Positions 18,270 to 27,524 of a stretch of 64,000 bases of DNA are shown here, piece after piece. The position numbers and the translations under genes are program-made. The notes beneath the pieces are model-generated. The model was not told where the DNA came from, did not search any database, and saw only the letters and a list, made by a program, of their open reading frames with translations. The first letter of the stretch is position 1; the number at the start of each line of letters is the position of its first letter. Location: assembly GCF_003058085.1 (NCBI RefSeq), contig NZ_QBUD01000002.1, positions 496,001 through 560,000 on the forward strand. Direction: 5' to 3'. The DNA is from Yoonia sediminilitoris. Lineage in GTDB: Bacteria; Pseudomonadota; Alphaproteobacteria; Rhodobacterales; Rhodobacteraceae.

Positions 18270-19868
18270 TCATTCCATCGTGATCGACGAAAAGTTCTGG
18301 TACCAGTTTTGTGCCTGCACAAAACCTTTCACAGTCGATGCAAGGGCACGTGGGGCCACGTCATGTGTGACCATCAGGAAAAGCGCCTCATCCACATATT
18401 TTTCGTGCGTTTGGCGCATGACGGCATCCTGTTCTTCGGCGTCAAACGTGGTTTTGATCTGGTCAAACAAGGCCTGCATCTCGGGGTCGCAGTAATGTCC
18501 CCAGTTGGTGCCATTGGGCGCGATCAGGTCACATGAAAGGTGGCGGATCAGCCCTGTAAACGGGTCCTGAATGAAGTAGGTAAAGTTGATCGACATCGCA
18601 CCGTCGACCGAAGGATCTTCGGCTCCGGCACGCCACAAGTTGATCATCTGGTTCCATTCAACGACGATGAATTCGACTTCGATGCCCACTTCGGCAAGGT
18701 TTTGCTGGATGTATTCATTCATCGGCAGCGGCAACATCTGCCCTGACCCGGATGGCGAAATCAATGCCTTGACCTGAAGCGGGTTTTCCACGCTGTAGCC
18801 GGCCTCTGCCAGCAGTTCCTTGGCTGCATCGGGATCATAGCGCACATCAAAGGTCGGGTTGCCGAACCATTGTGATGATGGCGGCAGGAAACCTTTTGCC
18901 GGAACCATCAGCCCACCCAGAAGTGCGCTCATCCCGTCGCGGTCAATTGCCAGGTTCGCGGCCTGACGGACCCGGATATCATTCCACGGCGACCCTTCCA
19001 GACGCGACAGGTGCCATGTCCAGTTGTGTGGATAGGCGTTGGAGGAAATGACAAAACCGTTGGCCGTCATTGCCGGAATGGTGTCGGGTGCCGGTGCCTC
19101 GATCCAGTCGACCTGACCAGACAGTAGTGCGGCTGCACGCGCATTTGGCTCTGGCAGCGGGATTAACACCATTTTGTCGAGTTTCGGAATGCGGGTCTCA
19201 TCCCAATAATCTGTGTTCGGGACCAGTTCGGCCCGTTCGCGCGGCACGAATGTATCGAGTTTCCAAGGACCAGTGCCTGACGGGCTCGCGGCAAAGGCCT
19301 CCCAGTTTTTGCCCACCGCTTCGAACTGCGCAGGCGAGGACATCAATATCCATGCCAGCTGATAAGGCAGGGTCGCATCGGGTGTTTTTGTGACGATCTC
19401 GAGGGTGTAGTCGTCAATCGCCGTATAGCTTGCGACGGCTGGAATACGTGATTTGCCTTGGGCCGCCTGACGCGAGTCGTATTGCTCTGACGTCTCGTCC
19501 AGCAGTTTGTCAAAATTCCAGACCACATCTGCTGCGGTAAAGGTGCTGCCGTCGTGATAGGTTACGCCCTCGCGCAGGGTGAAGGTCCATTTGGTCTTGT
19601 CGGCCTCATCGACGGACCATTCGGTTGCCAACCCGGGGATGAGGACCGATGGCTGATCCGCGCTTGTCAGATCCCATTCGATCAGTGAGTCGTAGACCGT
19701 ATAGCCCATGAACCGCATCCCTTCGCCGCCCTGATCGGTCTGGCCGGTGGTCAACGGGATATCTGCGGCGGTCATGCCGACGCGCAACGTGCCTTGCGCA
19801 AAGGCCCCTTGCGCACATAGGGACGCTGCGACCAAAAGTGTCGCGAACCCCTTCTTGAAATGTTTCAT
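18270..19868 (-). CDS. Dpp/Opp-type ABC transporter substrate-binding protein (family SBP_bac_5)
   Basis: Periplasmic binding protein of 532 residues that determines substrate choice of the Dpp-like importer. It begins with a Sec signal peptide (MKHFKKGFATLLVAASL, cleavage after AFA) and has the SBP_bac_5 signature region around WTFTLREGVTYHDGSTFTAADV. A GGAG ribosome site stands ten bases before the ATG. It is the first gene of an eight-gene operon running to 12709. An operator-like palindrome lies 67 bases upstream of the start, shared with the ureide operon, so expression is probably controlled by the GntR gene at 34615-35301. Confidence 0.93.
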   Translation of the reverse strand: MKHFKKGFATLLVAASLCAQGAFAQGTLRVGMTAADIPLTTGQTDQGGEGMRFMGYTVYDSLIEWDLTSADQPSVLIPGLATEWSVDEADKTKWTFTLREGVTYHDGSTFTAADVVWNFDKLLDETSEQYDSRQAAQGKSRIPAVASYTAIDDYTLEIVTKTPDATLPYQLAWILMSSPAQFEAVGKNWEAFAASPSGTGPWKLDTFVPRERAELVPNTDYWDETRIPKLDKMVLIPLPEPNARAAALLSGQVDWIEAPAPDTIPAMTANGFVISSNAYPHNWTWHLSRLEGSPWNDIRVRQAANLAIDRDGMSALLGGLMVPAKGFLPPSSQWFGNPTFDVRYDPDAAKELLAEAGYSVENPLQVKALISPSGSGQMLPLPMNEYIQQNLAEVGIEVEFIVVEWNQMINLWRAGAEDPSVDGAMSINFTYFIQDPFTGLIRHLSCDLIAPNGTNWGHYCDPEMQALFDQIKTTFDAEEQDAVMRQTHEKYVDEALFLMVTHDVAPRALASTVKGFVQAQNWYQNFSSITME

Positions 19869-19934
19869 CGTACAACTCCATGTCTGTTCGGGGCATTTTT
19901 CAGCCGCCCCCTATCGGCTAGCGTGCGCGATCAA

Positions 19935-19952
19935 AAAATGGGATGCCATTTT
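19935..19952. promoter_or_regulatory. Operator-like palindrome upstream of the Dpp-like operon
   Basis: AAAATGGGATGCCATTTT differs by one base from the perfect palindrome AAATGGCATGCCATTT found twice at 33169 and 33314. Its position 67-84 bases before the first gene fits a promoter-overlapping site. The likely ligand is the GntR/FCD protein encoded at 34615-35301 (inference). Confidence 0.65.
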
Positions 19953-20105
19953 GGATAGCAGAGATATGATGTTGAAACGGGGGACAGGCGCAAAGCGATC
20001 ATTATTGGGGCGGCTTGCACGGGCATGATGCGTTAATAGGCAGGGTCCGTCTGGTGGGGACCGTTCATTGTGGGCGCAAATCGACGGCTTTTCCGGGCGA
20101 CAGAA

Positions 20106-21044
20106 TCAATCTGGGTGCGCAGTTCTTCCTGCGATCCGTTTGTAGGCATCGGGGCGGCGGTGCTGGGCAAAGTCAAAGATGTTGGTCCGAATTTCGGCGC
20201 AGCGGGCCAGATCGCAATCGGCCACAATAATCTCGTCACCCAGGGTTCGGGCTTGCGCGATGATTTCGCCGGTCGGGGCCACGATGGCAGAGCCGCCGAT
20301 AAGGTCGCACCCCTCTTCCAGACCGGCTTTGGCGACACCGATCACCCACATCCCGTTTGCATAGGCCCCCGATTGAAGGCTGAGATGATTGTGGAAATCC
20401 TGCAGGTGATCATGTTCCGGCGCGGGTGGATAATGGCGCGGCGTATTGTATCCGATCAGGGCCATTTCGGCCCCGCTCAGTGCCAGTTCACGGTAGGTTT
20501 CGGGCCAGCGCCTGTCGTTGCAGATGGCCTGACCGATCTTCCCGCCCAAAAGATCGACCGACTGAAACCCGAACGGGCTTGGATCGAAATAGCGTTTTTC
20601 CAGATGTTGGAAGGGGCGCCATAGCTCGTGGTTTGTATGGCCGGGCAAATGGACTTTTCGATAACGGTCAATGATCTGTCCCGCGCCATCCACCAAGATG
20701 GATGTGTTGAAGTGATGCAACCTGCCGTCGTGTCTGCAAATCTCTGCGTAGCCGAATGAAAATGCGATCCCAAGCGCGTGCGCCCGCGCAAACAGTGGTG
20801 CAGTCGCCGCGTTTGGCATTTCTGTTTCAAAATAGGCATCAACCTCGCTTTGATCCGGCATGAACCAGCGGGGAAAGAAACTTGTCAGTGTGAGTTCTGG
20901 AAATACAACAAGGTCGACCTTGTCGCGGGCGGCTTGTTCCAGAAGCTTGATCATGCGGGCCACGGCTGATGCGCGGGGTTCATCGCGTGCAATAGGACCC
21001 ATTTGCGCCGCGGCGGTCCGCACGACGCGGTTTTTGTCATCCAT
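20106..21044 (-). CDS. Carbon-nitrogen hydrolase, N-carbamoyl-D-amino acid amidohydrolase-like
   Basis: Nitrilase-superfamily hydrolase that would remove carbamoyl from an N-carbamoyl amino acid, giving amino acid, ammonia and CO2, in the cytoplasm. The Glu-Lys-Cys triad is visible: Glu50 in VVFPELTLT, Lys130 in RYRKVHLPG and Cys175 in GQAICNDRRWPETYR, the last being the D-carbamoylase form. I chose the ATG at 21044, which follows GCAGGGGG and overlaps the amidase stop (ATGGATGA). It is the last gene of the coupled ureide operon and, with the hydantoinase, makes the two hydrolytic steps of a hydantoin pathway. Length 312 is typical. Confidence 0.87.
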   Translation of the reverse strand: MDDKNRVVRTAAAQMGPIARDEPRASAVARMIKLLEQAARDKVDLVVFPELTLTSFFPRWFMPDQSEVDAYFETEMPNAATAPLFARAHALGIAFSFGYAEICRHDGRLHHFNTSILVDGAGQIIDRYRKVHLPGHTNHELWRPFQHLEKRYFDPSPFGFQSVDLLGGKIGQAICNDRRWPETYRELALSGAEMALIGYNTPRHYPPAPEHDHLQDFHNHLSLQSGAYANGMWVIGVAKAGLEEGCDLIGGSAIVAPTGEIIAQARTLGDEIIVADCDLARCAEIRTNIFDFAQHRRPDAYKRIAGRTAHPD

Positions 21045-22395
21045 CGGTGATGCCCCCTGCAATTTTGGGCCACGTGAAACCCTTTGCGCAACTCTCTGAC
21101 CACGCGATCAGGGCCGGTTCCGACCCCATCGGTCCCACCAGTTGCATGCCGATTGGCAAACCATCGGACGGGGCGGGGAAGGCGACGGCGGGCAGACCTG
21201 CCGCATTGATCCAGCCGGTATAGATCGCGTGGCCTCTTGGCCCGACACTTTGTCCCGCGATGGAAGCAGGAAACGGTTCTGCTGCAGGCCAAGGGTTGGC
21301 GGCGGCTGTTGGCATCAGGATTGCATCATATTGCTGGAACAGACTGGCGCTGTCGTTGCGCAGTTTGAAGACAAGGTCGAGGACGCGGTAAAGATCTGCC
21401 GCAGACTTGCCCGCGCCCGTCTCTGCAATTTTCAGATACTTGGGATTGGCACTCTCCCGCACATTCGGGTGATCGTTCAGATATGCGGCCAATCCAATTG
21501 CGCCGATATCTGTCCACAGGGCGTTCAGCTGATCAAGCTCCAGTGGCATTGGCTTTTGGGCGACGTGATGGCCCAATTCAGATAGTCGGTCGCAGGTTGC
21601 TGCAAAGGCTGCGCGGATTGTTGGGTCGCAAGGCGCATCGGCAAGCGTTTCAATGGCGAGAATTTTTAGACGGTCCCATGTGGCGGGCGGGTCTGCATTG
21701 CCTGAAAGGACGCGGTCAATCAGTGCAAGGTCGCGCGCGCTTCGGGCGATAGGGCCGACCACTTCGAAATCCAGCAGGACTTGCGGCAGCCCCCCGCTAC
21801 GGCGCACCCGACCAATGCCGGGCTTTAGGCCGAATAATCCGGTGTATCCTGCCGGTCGGCGGATCGACCCGCCGCCGTCCGTCCCGATGCCCGCAAAAGC
21901 CAGACCTGCTGCAACGGCGGCAACGACCCCGCCAGAGGACCCGCCTGGCGTCAGCGCCGGATCAAACGGATTGCGCGTGACGCCAAAGGTCAGATTGTCG
22001 GTGTATCCTTCGATAGCGAATTCCGGCGTGTTGCCTTTCCCCAGAAAAATCGCCCCTGCATCCCGCAAGCGCGCGACCGGCGCTTCGTCGTGCTGGGCAA
22101 TCTGGCTGGCCAGATATGCATTGCCCCATGCGGCGGGCATTCCTTTGGTGACAAGGTTGTCCTTGATAATCAGCGGAATACCATCAAGCAGTCCGGCAGG
22201 GGTACCTGCTTGCCAGCGCGTGGTTGCTGCGGCAGCTTCTGACAGCGCATGGTCGTTGCGGGCAGTGAAGGCGTTCAGCGCCGGGTTGATGGTATCAATC
22301 CGGTGCAATGTGGTTTCCATCGCCTGCAAGGGTGTCGTGCTGCCATCAGCGAAGGCGGCCAGCAAGGCGGTGACGTCAGCCTGCCACATGTTCAT
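21037..22395 (-). CDS. Amidase signature family enzyme
   Basis: Cytoplasmic amidase of about 452 residues. The Ser-cisSer-Lys machinery is present: Lys in IIKDNLVTKG, the glycine-rich GGSSGGVVAAVAAG with the cis-Ser, and the nucleophile Ser in DGGGSIRRPAG. Family members include allophanate hydrolase, aryl/acyl amidases and GatA; no GatB/GatC is adjacent and there is no allophanate-specific C-terminal domain, so a catabolic amidase is likely. The ATG at 22395 overlaps the TRAP large subunit stop by four bases. It may release ammonia from an amide intermediate of the pathway encoded by the operon. Confidence 0.88.
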   Translation of the reverse strand: MNMWQADVTALLAAFADGSTTPLQAMETTLHRIDTINPALNAFTARNDHALSEAAAATTRWQAGTPAGLLDGIPLIIKDNLVTKGMPAAWGNAYLASQIAQHDEAPVARLRDAGAIFLGKGNTPEFAIEGYTDNLTFGVTRNPFDPALTPGGSSGGVVAAVAAGLAFAGIGTDGGGSIRRPAGYTGLFGLKPGIGRVRRSGGLPQVLLDFEVVGPIARSARDLALIDRVLSGNADPPATWDRLKILAIETLADAPCDPTIRAAFAATCDRLSELGHHVAQKPMPLELDQLNALWTDIGAIGLAAYLNDHPNVRESANPKYLKIAETGAGKSAADLYRVLDLVFKLRNDSASLFQQYDAILMPTAAANPWPAAEPFPASIAGQSVGPRGHAIYTGWINAAGLPAVAFPAPSDGLPIGMQLVGPMGSEPALIAWSESCAKGFTWPKIAGGITDG

Positions 22396-23693
22396 CCCGC
22401 CAGACTGTTGGGCAGCCACATCACGATCCCGGGGTAGAGGATCAGCAGCGTTGCGAAAAGCAGCATGATGATTGCATAGGGGATCGCGCCAATTATTACG
22501 TCCATAAACGGGCCTTTGTCGCTCCGCACGCCCTGCACAACGTAAAGGTTCATGCCGACGGGTGGTGTGATCATGCCAAGTTCGCTCATCAAGACGACGA
22601 AAATGCCAAACCAGATCGGGTCAATTCCGGCGGCCACGACAATCGGCACGGCAATAGGGATAGTCAGAACCTGCATCGACAGCACATCCATGAACATCCC
22701 AAGGACCAGATAAAACAGCATGAGTACAAACAGCAGCGCAATCGGAGTCAGGCCCAACCCGGAAACCCAAGTGTTCATCGCATTTGTGATCCCGCCAAGG
22801 GCCAAGGTGACGTTCAGTGTAAAGGCAGCGGCGATGATTAACAGGATCATTCCCGTTGTCTTGGCCGTTTGGCGAAAGCAGACATCCAGAAACGGCAGCG
22901 TTAGGCGTCCTTCACGCCAGACGAAGAAAAGGGCGACGATCACGGCAAGGGCAGCGCTTTCGGTGGGGGTGGCGATCCCCATGTAGATCGACCCCATAAT
23001 GATAACAAAGACAACGGCAGGCGGAAAAAGATGCCGCAATGCGCTGATCCGCTCAGCCCGGCTGACGCGCAGGGGTTCGGTCACCGCGTCACGCCTCCAA
23101 TAATGCTGGAGGGCGATCAGCACCATGAACGACAGGGTCAGCAGAATACCAGGGATGATGCCAGCAATGAAAAGCTGACCGACAGACACGTTCGCGAGGG
23201 ACCCGTAGACCAACAGATTGACAGAAGGCGGGATCAGAATGCCCAGCGTGCCGCCCGCTGCCAGCGATCCCAGTGCGCGCGAAGCGGAATAGTTCCGCTC
23301 TTTCAACGAAGGCAGAGCGACGGTACCGACTGTTGCAGCTGTCGCAACCGATGATCCGGAGGTGGCGGCAAAGAGAGCGCAACAACCGATATTGGTATGC
23401 AGCAACCCCCCCGGCAGTCGCCCCAGCCACAGCGCCAGCGCGCCATACATGCGGTCTGCGATCCCCGAACGCAGCAGCAACTCTCCCAGAAGGATGAAAA
23501 GCGGGATGGCGGTCAGCACGTTCTCGTTTTGCACACCCCACAGGACCGGACCCATGCTTTCCAGAAGGACTGGACCATAAAGCAGCATCCCGCCCGCAAC
23601 CCCCATCGCGACCATGACGATCGCCACGGGAAAACCAATCAGCAGCATGCCCATCATGACCACAAAGCCGACAGCGATATCGAAGATGGTCAT
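22392..23693 (-). CDS. TRAP transporter large permease (DctM-like)
   Basis: Inner-membrane ion-transporting subunit of a tripartite ATP-independent periplasmic carrier. The 433 residues are almost entirely hydrophobic, with about 12 segments and the DctM pattern (GVQNENVLTAIPLFILLGELL near the N-terminus, EL...ITPPVGMNLYVV near the end). It overlaps the small subunit gene by four bases. It is the second uptake system within this operon. Confidence 0.94.
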   Translation of the reverse strand: MTIFDIAVGFVVMMGMLLIGFPVAIVMVAMGVAGGMLLYGPVLLESMGPVLWGVQNENVLTAIPLFILLGELLLRSGIADRMYGALALWLGRLPGGLLHTNIGCCALFAATSGSSVATAATVGTVALPSLKERNYSASRALGSLAAGGTLGILIPPSVNLLVYGSLANVSVGQLFIAGIIPGILLTLSFMVLIALQHYWRRDAVTEPLRVSRAERISALRHLFPPAVVFVIIMGSIYMGIATPTESAALAVIVALFFVWREGRLTLPFLDVCFRQTAKTTGMILLIIAAAFTLNVTLALGGITNAMNTWVSGLGLTPIALLFVLMLFYLVLGMFMDVLSMQVLTIPIAVPIVVAAGIDPIWFGIFVVLMSELGMITPPVGMNLYVVQGVRSDKGPFMDVIIGAIPYAIIMLLFATLLILYPGIVMWLPNSLAG

Positions 23694-24259
23694 TGATCAT
23701 GTCCCTTGCGTTTGTTGAGTTCTTGCAGCTCATCGGCGAGTTCCTCTGCCGCGCCCTTTGGATTGAATTCAGCAGTCAAGGTGTTGTAATCGCGTCTGAA
23801 GAATAGCCATGTGGCACGGAACGACAGCAAGATCGCCGAAATCGAAAAGACGGCCAGCGCGCCATACCAAGCGGTCTGCGGCCAGATCAGTGGCGTGGCC
23901 CATGGTGTCGCGGCGGTGCTGCCATATGCCAGCGTGTCCTTGAGGACGAACCAGCCGACATAAAGAAAAAAGCAACCCAATACGGCCATCGAAACGGCGG
24001 CGAGCCAGTCGATCAGGGATTGCATGAAAAGCGGAAACTTCTGGTGTAATACGTCTATGCGGATGTGTGCACGCTCGGCCAGTGTGACCACAAAGGCGAG
24101 CGATGAACCAAAGGCGAGCACATAGCCGCCCAGTTCGTCCGCACCTTGCAATGATGTATTGAATAGCTTCCGCATCACCGTTTCCAGCGCAACAAAAGCA
24201 GAGAGCCCTAACAGCGACCAGCCAAAAAGCCTGCTGATCCACGTTGCAACGAATTCCAT
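23690..24259 (-). CDS. TRAP transporter small permease (DctQ-like)
   Basis: Four-helix small membrane subunit that pairs with DctM. Pattern LAERAHIRIDVLHQKFP is typical for DctQ. I place the start at the ATG at 24259 (MEFVATW) with GGGA upstream; an in-frame ATG at 24271 is an alternative. Separated from the binding-protein gene by a strong hairpin. C-terminal residues after the last helix are unusually long and acidic/charged (DELQELNKRKGHDQ). Confidence 0.88.
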   Translation of the reverse strand: MEFVATWISRLFGWSLLGLSAFVALETVMRKLFNTSLQGADELGGYVLAFGSSLAFVVTLAERAHIRIDVLHQKFPLFMQSLIDWLAAVSMAVLGCFFLYVGWFVLKDTLAYGSTAATPWATPLIWPQTAWYGALAVFSISAILLSFRATWLFFRRDYNTLTAEFNPKGAAEELADELQELNKRKGHDQ

Positions 24260-24285
24260 GTTCAATCCCATGACTGAGGAAGAGA

Positions 24286-24307
24286 GGGGGCGGTCCGAAC
24301 CGCCCCC
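24286..24307 (-). terminator. Intercistronic hairpin after the TRAP binding-protein gene
   Basis: Perfect 9-bp stem GGGGGCGGT / ACCGCCCCC with a four-base loop, 10 bases beyond the dctP-like stop and about 27 bases before the dctQ-like start. No T-run follows, so mRNA stabilisation of the binding-protein message or partial termination is more likely than full termination. Confidence 0.7.
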
Positions 24308-24316
24308 GTCAAGCAC

Positions 24317-25348
24317 TTAGAAGTCTTTGGCGACGCCAACGGTTTCCATCCACGATGTGGAACAGTCCGGGTTTGTCGCGTCGCAGATTTCTTTCCATGC
24401 CGGGAAGGATACATCTGTCACGGCTGTGCTGATAAGGGCCTTGTCGGCATCGGTCACTTCGACCAGTGTCAGGTCATAAAGCGTACCTGTTTCGCATGGC
24501 TGCTGGCCCACGTTACATTGCACCGCATCCAGAAACAGCTCTTCGGAATATTCCCAGATATCATCAACCAGCGTGTCAAACGCCGCCTGCATCTTTTCCT
24601 GATCTTCGGCTGACAGTGCATTCCATTTGTCAAGGTTCATGCCATAGCCGTTCATCGCCATCTGAAACGCGATCGGCATCATGTAGGACGTGACCTCGGG
24701 CCAGCCTGCGGAGTTGGCCGAGGATGGCCCGGTGATCGCGCAATCAACCACACCACGTGCCAAGGATTGTTGGACGTCGCCAAAGGAGAGCGGTACCGGG
24801 GTGCCACCGACCAACGAGATGAAATTGGCAAGGTTTTGGTCGTAGACGCGCACCTTCAGCCCGTTAAGATCGGCAAGCGACGATATCTCGGGCTTGCAGA
24901 ACAAGACCTGCGGTCCAAAGGGCCAGACACCCAGCAGCTTTGTGTTGAACTGGTCTTGCAGCCGCGCATCGACAACGGATTCGAAGGCCGCAACGCTTTC
25001 CTTGCCGCTTTCGTAGTCAGGGTTCAGCCCAACAAGATCAAGGCCCAGAATGGTCGGTTCATCACGCGAAACCTGGCTCAGGCGCAGCGAAATAATATCG
25101 AACAGCCCACTTTTCAGCACGCGCAGTTGCTCTGTGTCTTTGATGCCGGTTACGTCGGCAGGCTGAAACTCTGCCGTGATATCCAGTCCGGTGCTTTTGG
25201 CGAAATCGGCAAAGAACGGACCTTCTACGTTGTTTTGGATAAGCCCGGTTGCAGCCGGTTGGCCCATCACCCGCATCGTGGTTTCGGCGCTGGCGGGTAT
25301 GGCAAGCGACAGCAGGGCGATTGTACTGAGTAGATTTGAAATTTTCAT
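24317..25348 (-). CDS. TRAP transporter substrate-binding protein (DctP-like)
   Basis: Periplasmic solute receptor for the TRAP carrier, which usually binds carboxylates through a conserved arginine. Sec signal peptide MKISNLLSTIALLSLAIPASA begins at the ATG at 25348, preceded by GAGAGAG; a longer frame to 25411 would overlap the previous gene. The segment LNGLKVRVYDQNLANFISLVGG is the DctP-family core with the ligand arginine. The start overlaps the upstream enzyme gene by four bases. The mature protein has four cysteines near the C-terminus (CNVGQQPC and CDATNPDC), which could form disulfides. Confidence 0.92.
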   Translation of the reverse strand: MKISNLLSTIALLSLAIPASAETTMRVMGQPAATGLIQNNVEGPFFADFAKSTGLDITAEFQPADVTGIKDTEQLRVLKSGLFDIISLRLSQVSRDEPTILGLDLVGLNPDYESGKESVAAFESVVDARLQDQFNTKLLGVWPFGPQVLFCKPEISSLADLNGLKVRVYDQNLANFISLVGGTPVPLSFGDVQQSLARGVVDCAITGPSSANSAGWPEVTSYMMPIAFQMAMNGYGMNLDKWNALSAEDQEKMQAAFDTLVDDIWEYSEELFLDAVQCNVGQQPCETGTLYDLTLVEVTDADKALISTAVTDVSFPAWKEICDATNPDCSTSWMETVGVAKDF

Positions 25349-26127
25349 GGTTTCTCTCTCTGTTGGGAAGGTTGGGGAAGCTGGGCGAAGCGTTGAAAGA
25401 CGGACCCCCATTCCGTCACGCGGGTGGGATCAAGCCCCAATTCACACATGCAGTGCGCTGCTGTGACCGATACGGAATCAAAAACCGGAATTCCGATTTC
25501 GGCCTCGAGGGCAGCGGCATGGGGCGCGCCCCGGAAATTGGTGCAAAGAATCGAAATGGCGTCGGGTCTGCTTTGGGCGACATCGCGGATCATCTTGGCG
25601 ATCTGCGCGGTTGAGTAGGTGCCAAAGGCGTGGTTGACCTTTTCCTCAAGCCGGGCATCGGCTGTCACCGCGATCCCTTGTGTCGCGTATTGGGTGATAA
25701 TCCGCTCTTGCACTTCACTCAGGTAGGGGGTCACAAGCCCCAGCGTTTTCAGCCCGATCCCTGCAAACAGCCGGTCATAAGCGAGGCTGGTAGAGGTCGT
25801 CTTGATCCCGGTCTCGGCCGTGATCATGGCACATAAGGCGCGATCTTTCTCGAGCCCCAGCCAACTGGCCGAGGTGCCGTTCCATGCGATCAGGTCAACT
25901 TCTGCCTCGGCCAGAGACTTGGCCGCCTCCAGAATGGGGGCGTCTGTAAACTGGCCCTGGCTGGCGTCCGACATGGAGATTTCAACGACCCTGAACCGCC
26001 CGAAGTGCGCTGAGGCCGCGTCTCCGAAGGGCGCGAACATCGCAGAGGTGTAGGGTTCAAGCACCGTGTTGGATGACGGTGTCAACATGCCGACGCGCTT
26101 GCCTGTGAGGCGTTCAAAAGTGGTCAT
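25345..26127 (-). CDS. Maleate isomerase / arylmalonate decarboxylase-like protein
   Basis: 260-residue Asp/Glu racemase-fold enzyme of the maleate cis-trans isomerase and arylmalonate decarboxylase (AMDase) branch: N-terminal RVGMLTPSSNTVLEP, central AWNGTSASWLG and C-terminal ISILCTNFRG. Maleate isomerases need two cysteines. Here the first loop has Asn-Gly-Thr-Ser (residues 83-86) instead of Cys, as in AMDase, while the second cysteine (Cys195) is present. That pattern points to decarboxylation of a malonate-type acid or to a one-base reaction rather than isomerisation (inference). It is coupled on both sides by four-base overlaps. Confidence 0.8.
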   Translation of the reverse strand: MTTFERLTGKRVGMLTPSSNTVLEPYTSAMFAPFGDAASAHFGRFRVVEISMSDASQGQFTDAPILEAAKSLAEAEVDLIAWNGTSASWLGLEKDRALCAMITAETGIKTTSTSLAYDRLFAGIGLKTLGLVTPYLSEVQERIITQYATQGIAVTADARLEEKVNHAFGTYSTAQIAKMIRDVAQSRPDAISILCTNFRGAPHAAALEAEIGIPVFDSVSVTAAHCMCELGLDPTRVTEWGSVFQRFAQLPQPSQQREKP

Positions 26128-27524
26128 AACAGGAATTCCGGCGCTGATCGGGACAGATAGTCGCCTGTGGCAGCACCAACGATTTCGCCTTCCTTGGCGA
26201 CGGTTTTACCGCGCAACAGGGTGCGCACAGGCCAGCCTGTGACGTTGAAACCTTCCCACGGCGTATAGTCGGAACCGTGATGCAAATCGGCTTGCCGGAT
26301 CGGCTTGGTCAGGGTTGGGTCCCACAGCGTGATATCCGCATCGGCACCCACAGCAATCGCGCCCTTGCGCGGGGCCAGCCCGTAAAGCCGGGCGTGGTTT
26401 GTCGCAGTGATCGCGGCAAAGCGGGGGAGCGTGATCCGACCTTTCATGACCCCTTCGGAGAACAGGATCGGAAGCCGTGTTTCGACACCGGGGATGCCAT
26501 TGGGAATGTTGCGGAAGGTCGCGCGCGCGCCGGGGGCGTCTTTGCCGGCGGTGTCTGCAAAGCGAAAAGGGCAGTGATCGGACGAGAAGAGGTCAAAATC
26601 GCCCTGCTCCAGTCCCGCCCAGATTGCGGTTTGTTCGGCTGTGTCGCGGGGCGGCGGGGAGCAGACATATTTTGCCCCCTCAAATCCCGCGCGGTCCAGA
26701 TCATCTGCGGTCAGCGTGATATATTGCGGGCAGGTTTCGGCAAAAACCTTTGCGCCACGACGGCGGGCGCGTGTGATTTCTTCAAGGGCCGGCCCGTTCG
26801 AGACATGCACGATCGTCAATGGAACGCCTGCAATTTCTGCCAATGAAATCGCGCGGTGCGTTGCCTCGCGTTCGGCGGGGACAGGGCGCGTGCGGGCATG
26901 GTTTACCGGGCCTGTGTTGCCTGCCTCTTCGGCCTTGTCGCGCAGAAACTCGATGGCGTCTTCATTTTCCGCATGAACCATGACCATGGCGTTGTGTGCT
27001 TTGGCCACGTCCATGACGTCGAGGATTTCCCGGTCAGAGAGAGCGAGCCCGGCGTAGGTCATGAAGACTTTGAAGCTGGTGTAGCCCGCTTCAAACAGCG
27101 CGGGCAGGTCCTGCCCGAGTGTCTGGCTGTCGGTGTCTTTGATGATCAAATGAAAGGATACGTCGATATGGCACTGGCCGTTGGCCTTGGCGTGGTAGGC
27201 GTTCACCGCCTGCCGCAATGTCGCGCCGTCCTCTGGCAGGCAAAATGGCATCACCGTGGTGTTGCCCCCGCAGGCGGCCGACCGTGTGGCGCTGGCAAAA
27301 TCATCGGCCATCTCAATGCCGGGACCAGAGGGCTGCGCGATATGCACATGACTGTCGATGCCACCGGGCAGTGCGATCAGGCCGGTGGCGTCAATCACCT
27401 CTGTCGCGTCGCCAAGGTCGTGCCCCAGCGTGGCGATGCGCCCCGCGCGGATACCGATATCGCAGTTTACAACTTCGGCGCCAGTGACTACCCGGCCCCC
27501 TTTGATGATCAGGTCATGGCTCAC
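26124..27524 (-). CDS. Hydantoinase/dihydropyrimidinase family cyclic amidohydrolase
   Basis: Zinc amidohydrolase that opens hydantoin, dihydropyrimidine or related cyclic ureides to N-carbamoyl acids. All binuclear metal residues are visible: His59 and His61 in DSHVHIAQP, carboxylated Lys152 in FKVFMTYAG, His184 in MVHAEN, His240 in TIVHVSNG and Asp316 in SSDHCPF. GTG start with AGGGA seven bases upstream, inside the end of the racemase-family gene (11-base overlap). Length 466 is close to family norm. With the carbamoylase-like enzyme at 20106 it forms the core of a hydantoin-type pathway. Side-chain specificity is unknown. Confidence 0.9.
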   Translation of the reverse strand: MSHDLIIKGGRVVTGAEVVNCDIGIRAGRIATLGHDLGDATEVIDATGLIALPGGIDSHVHIAQPSGPGIEMADDFASATRSAACGGNTTVMPFCLPEDGATLRQAVNAYHAKANGQCHIDVSFHLIIKDTDSQTLGQDLPALFEAGYTSFKVFMTYAGLALSDREILDVMDVAKAHNAMVMVHAENEDAIEFLRDKAEEAGNTGPVNHARTRPVPAEREATHRAISLAEIAGVPLTIVHVSNGPALEEITRARRRGAKVFAETCPQYITLTADDLDRAGFEGAKYVCSPPPRDTAEQTAIWAGLEQGDFDLFSSDHCPFRFADTAGKDAPGARATFRNIPNGIPGVETRLPILFSEGVMKGRITLPRFAAITATNHARLYGLAPRKGAIAVGADADITLWDPTLTKPIRQADLHHGSDYTPWEGFNVTGWPVRTLLRGKTVAKEGEIVGAATGDYLSRSAPEFLL

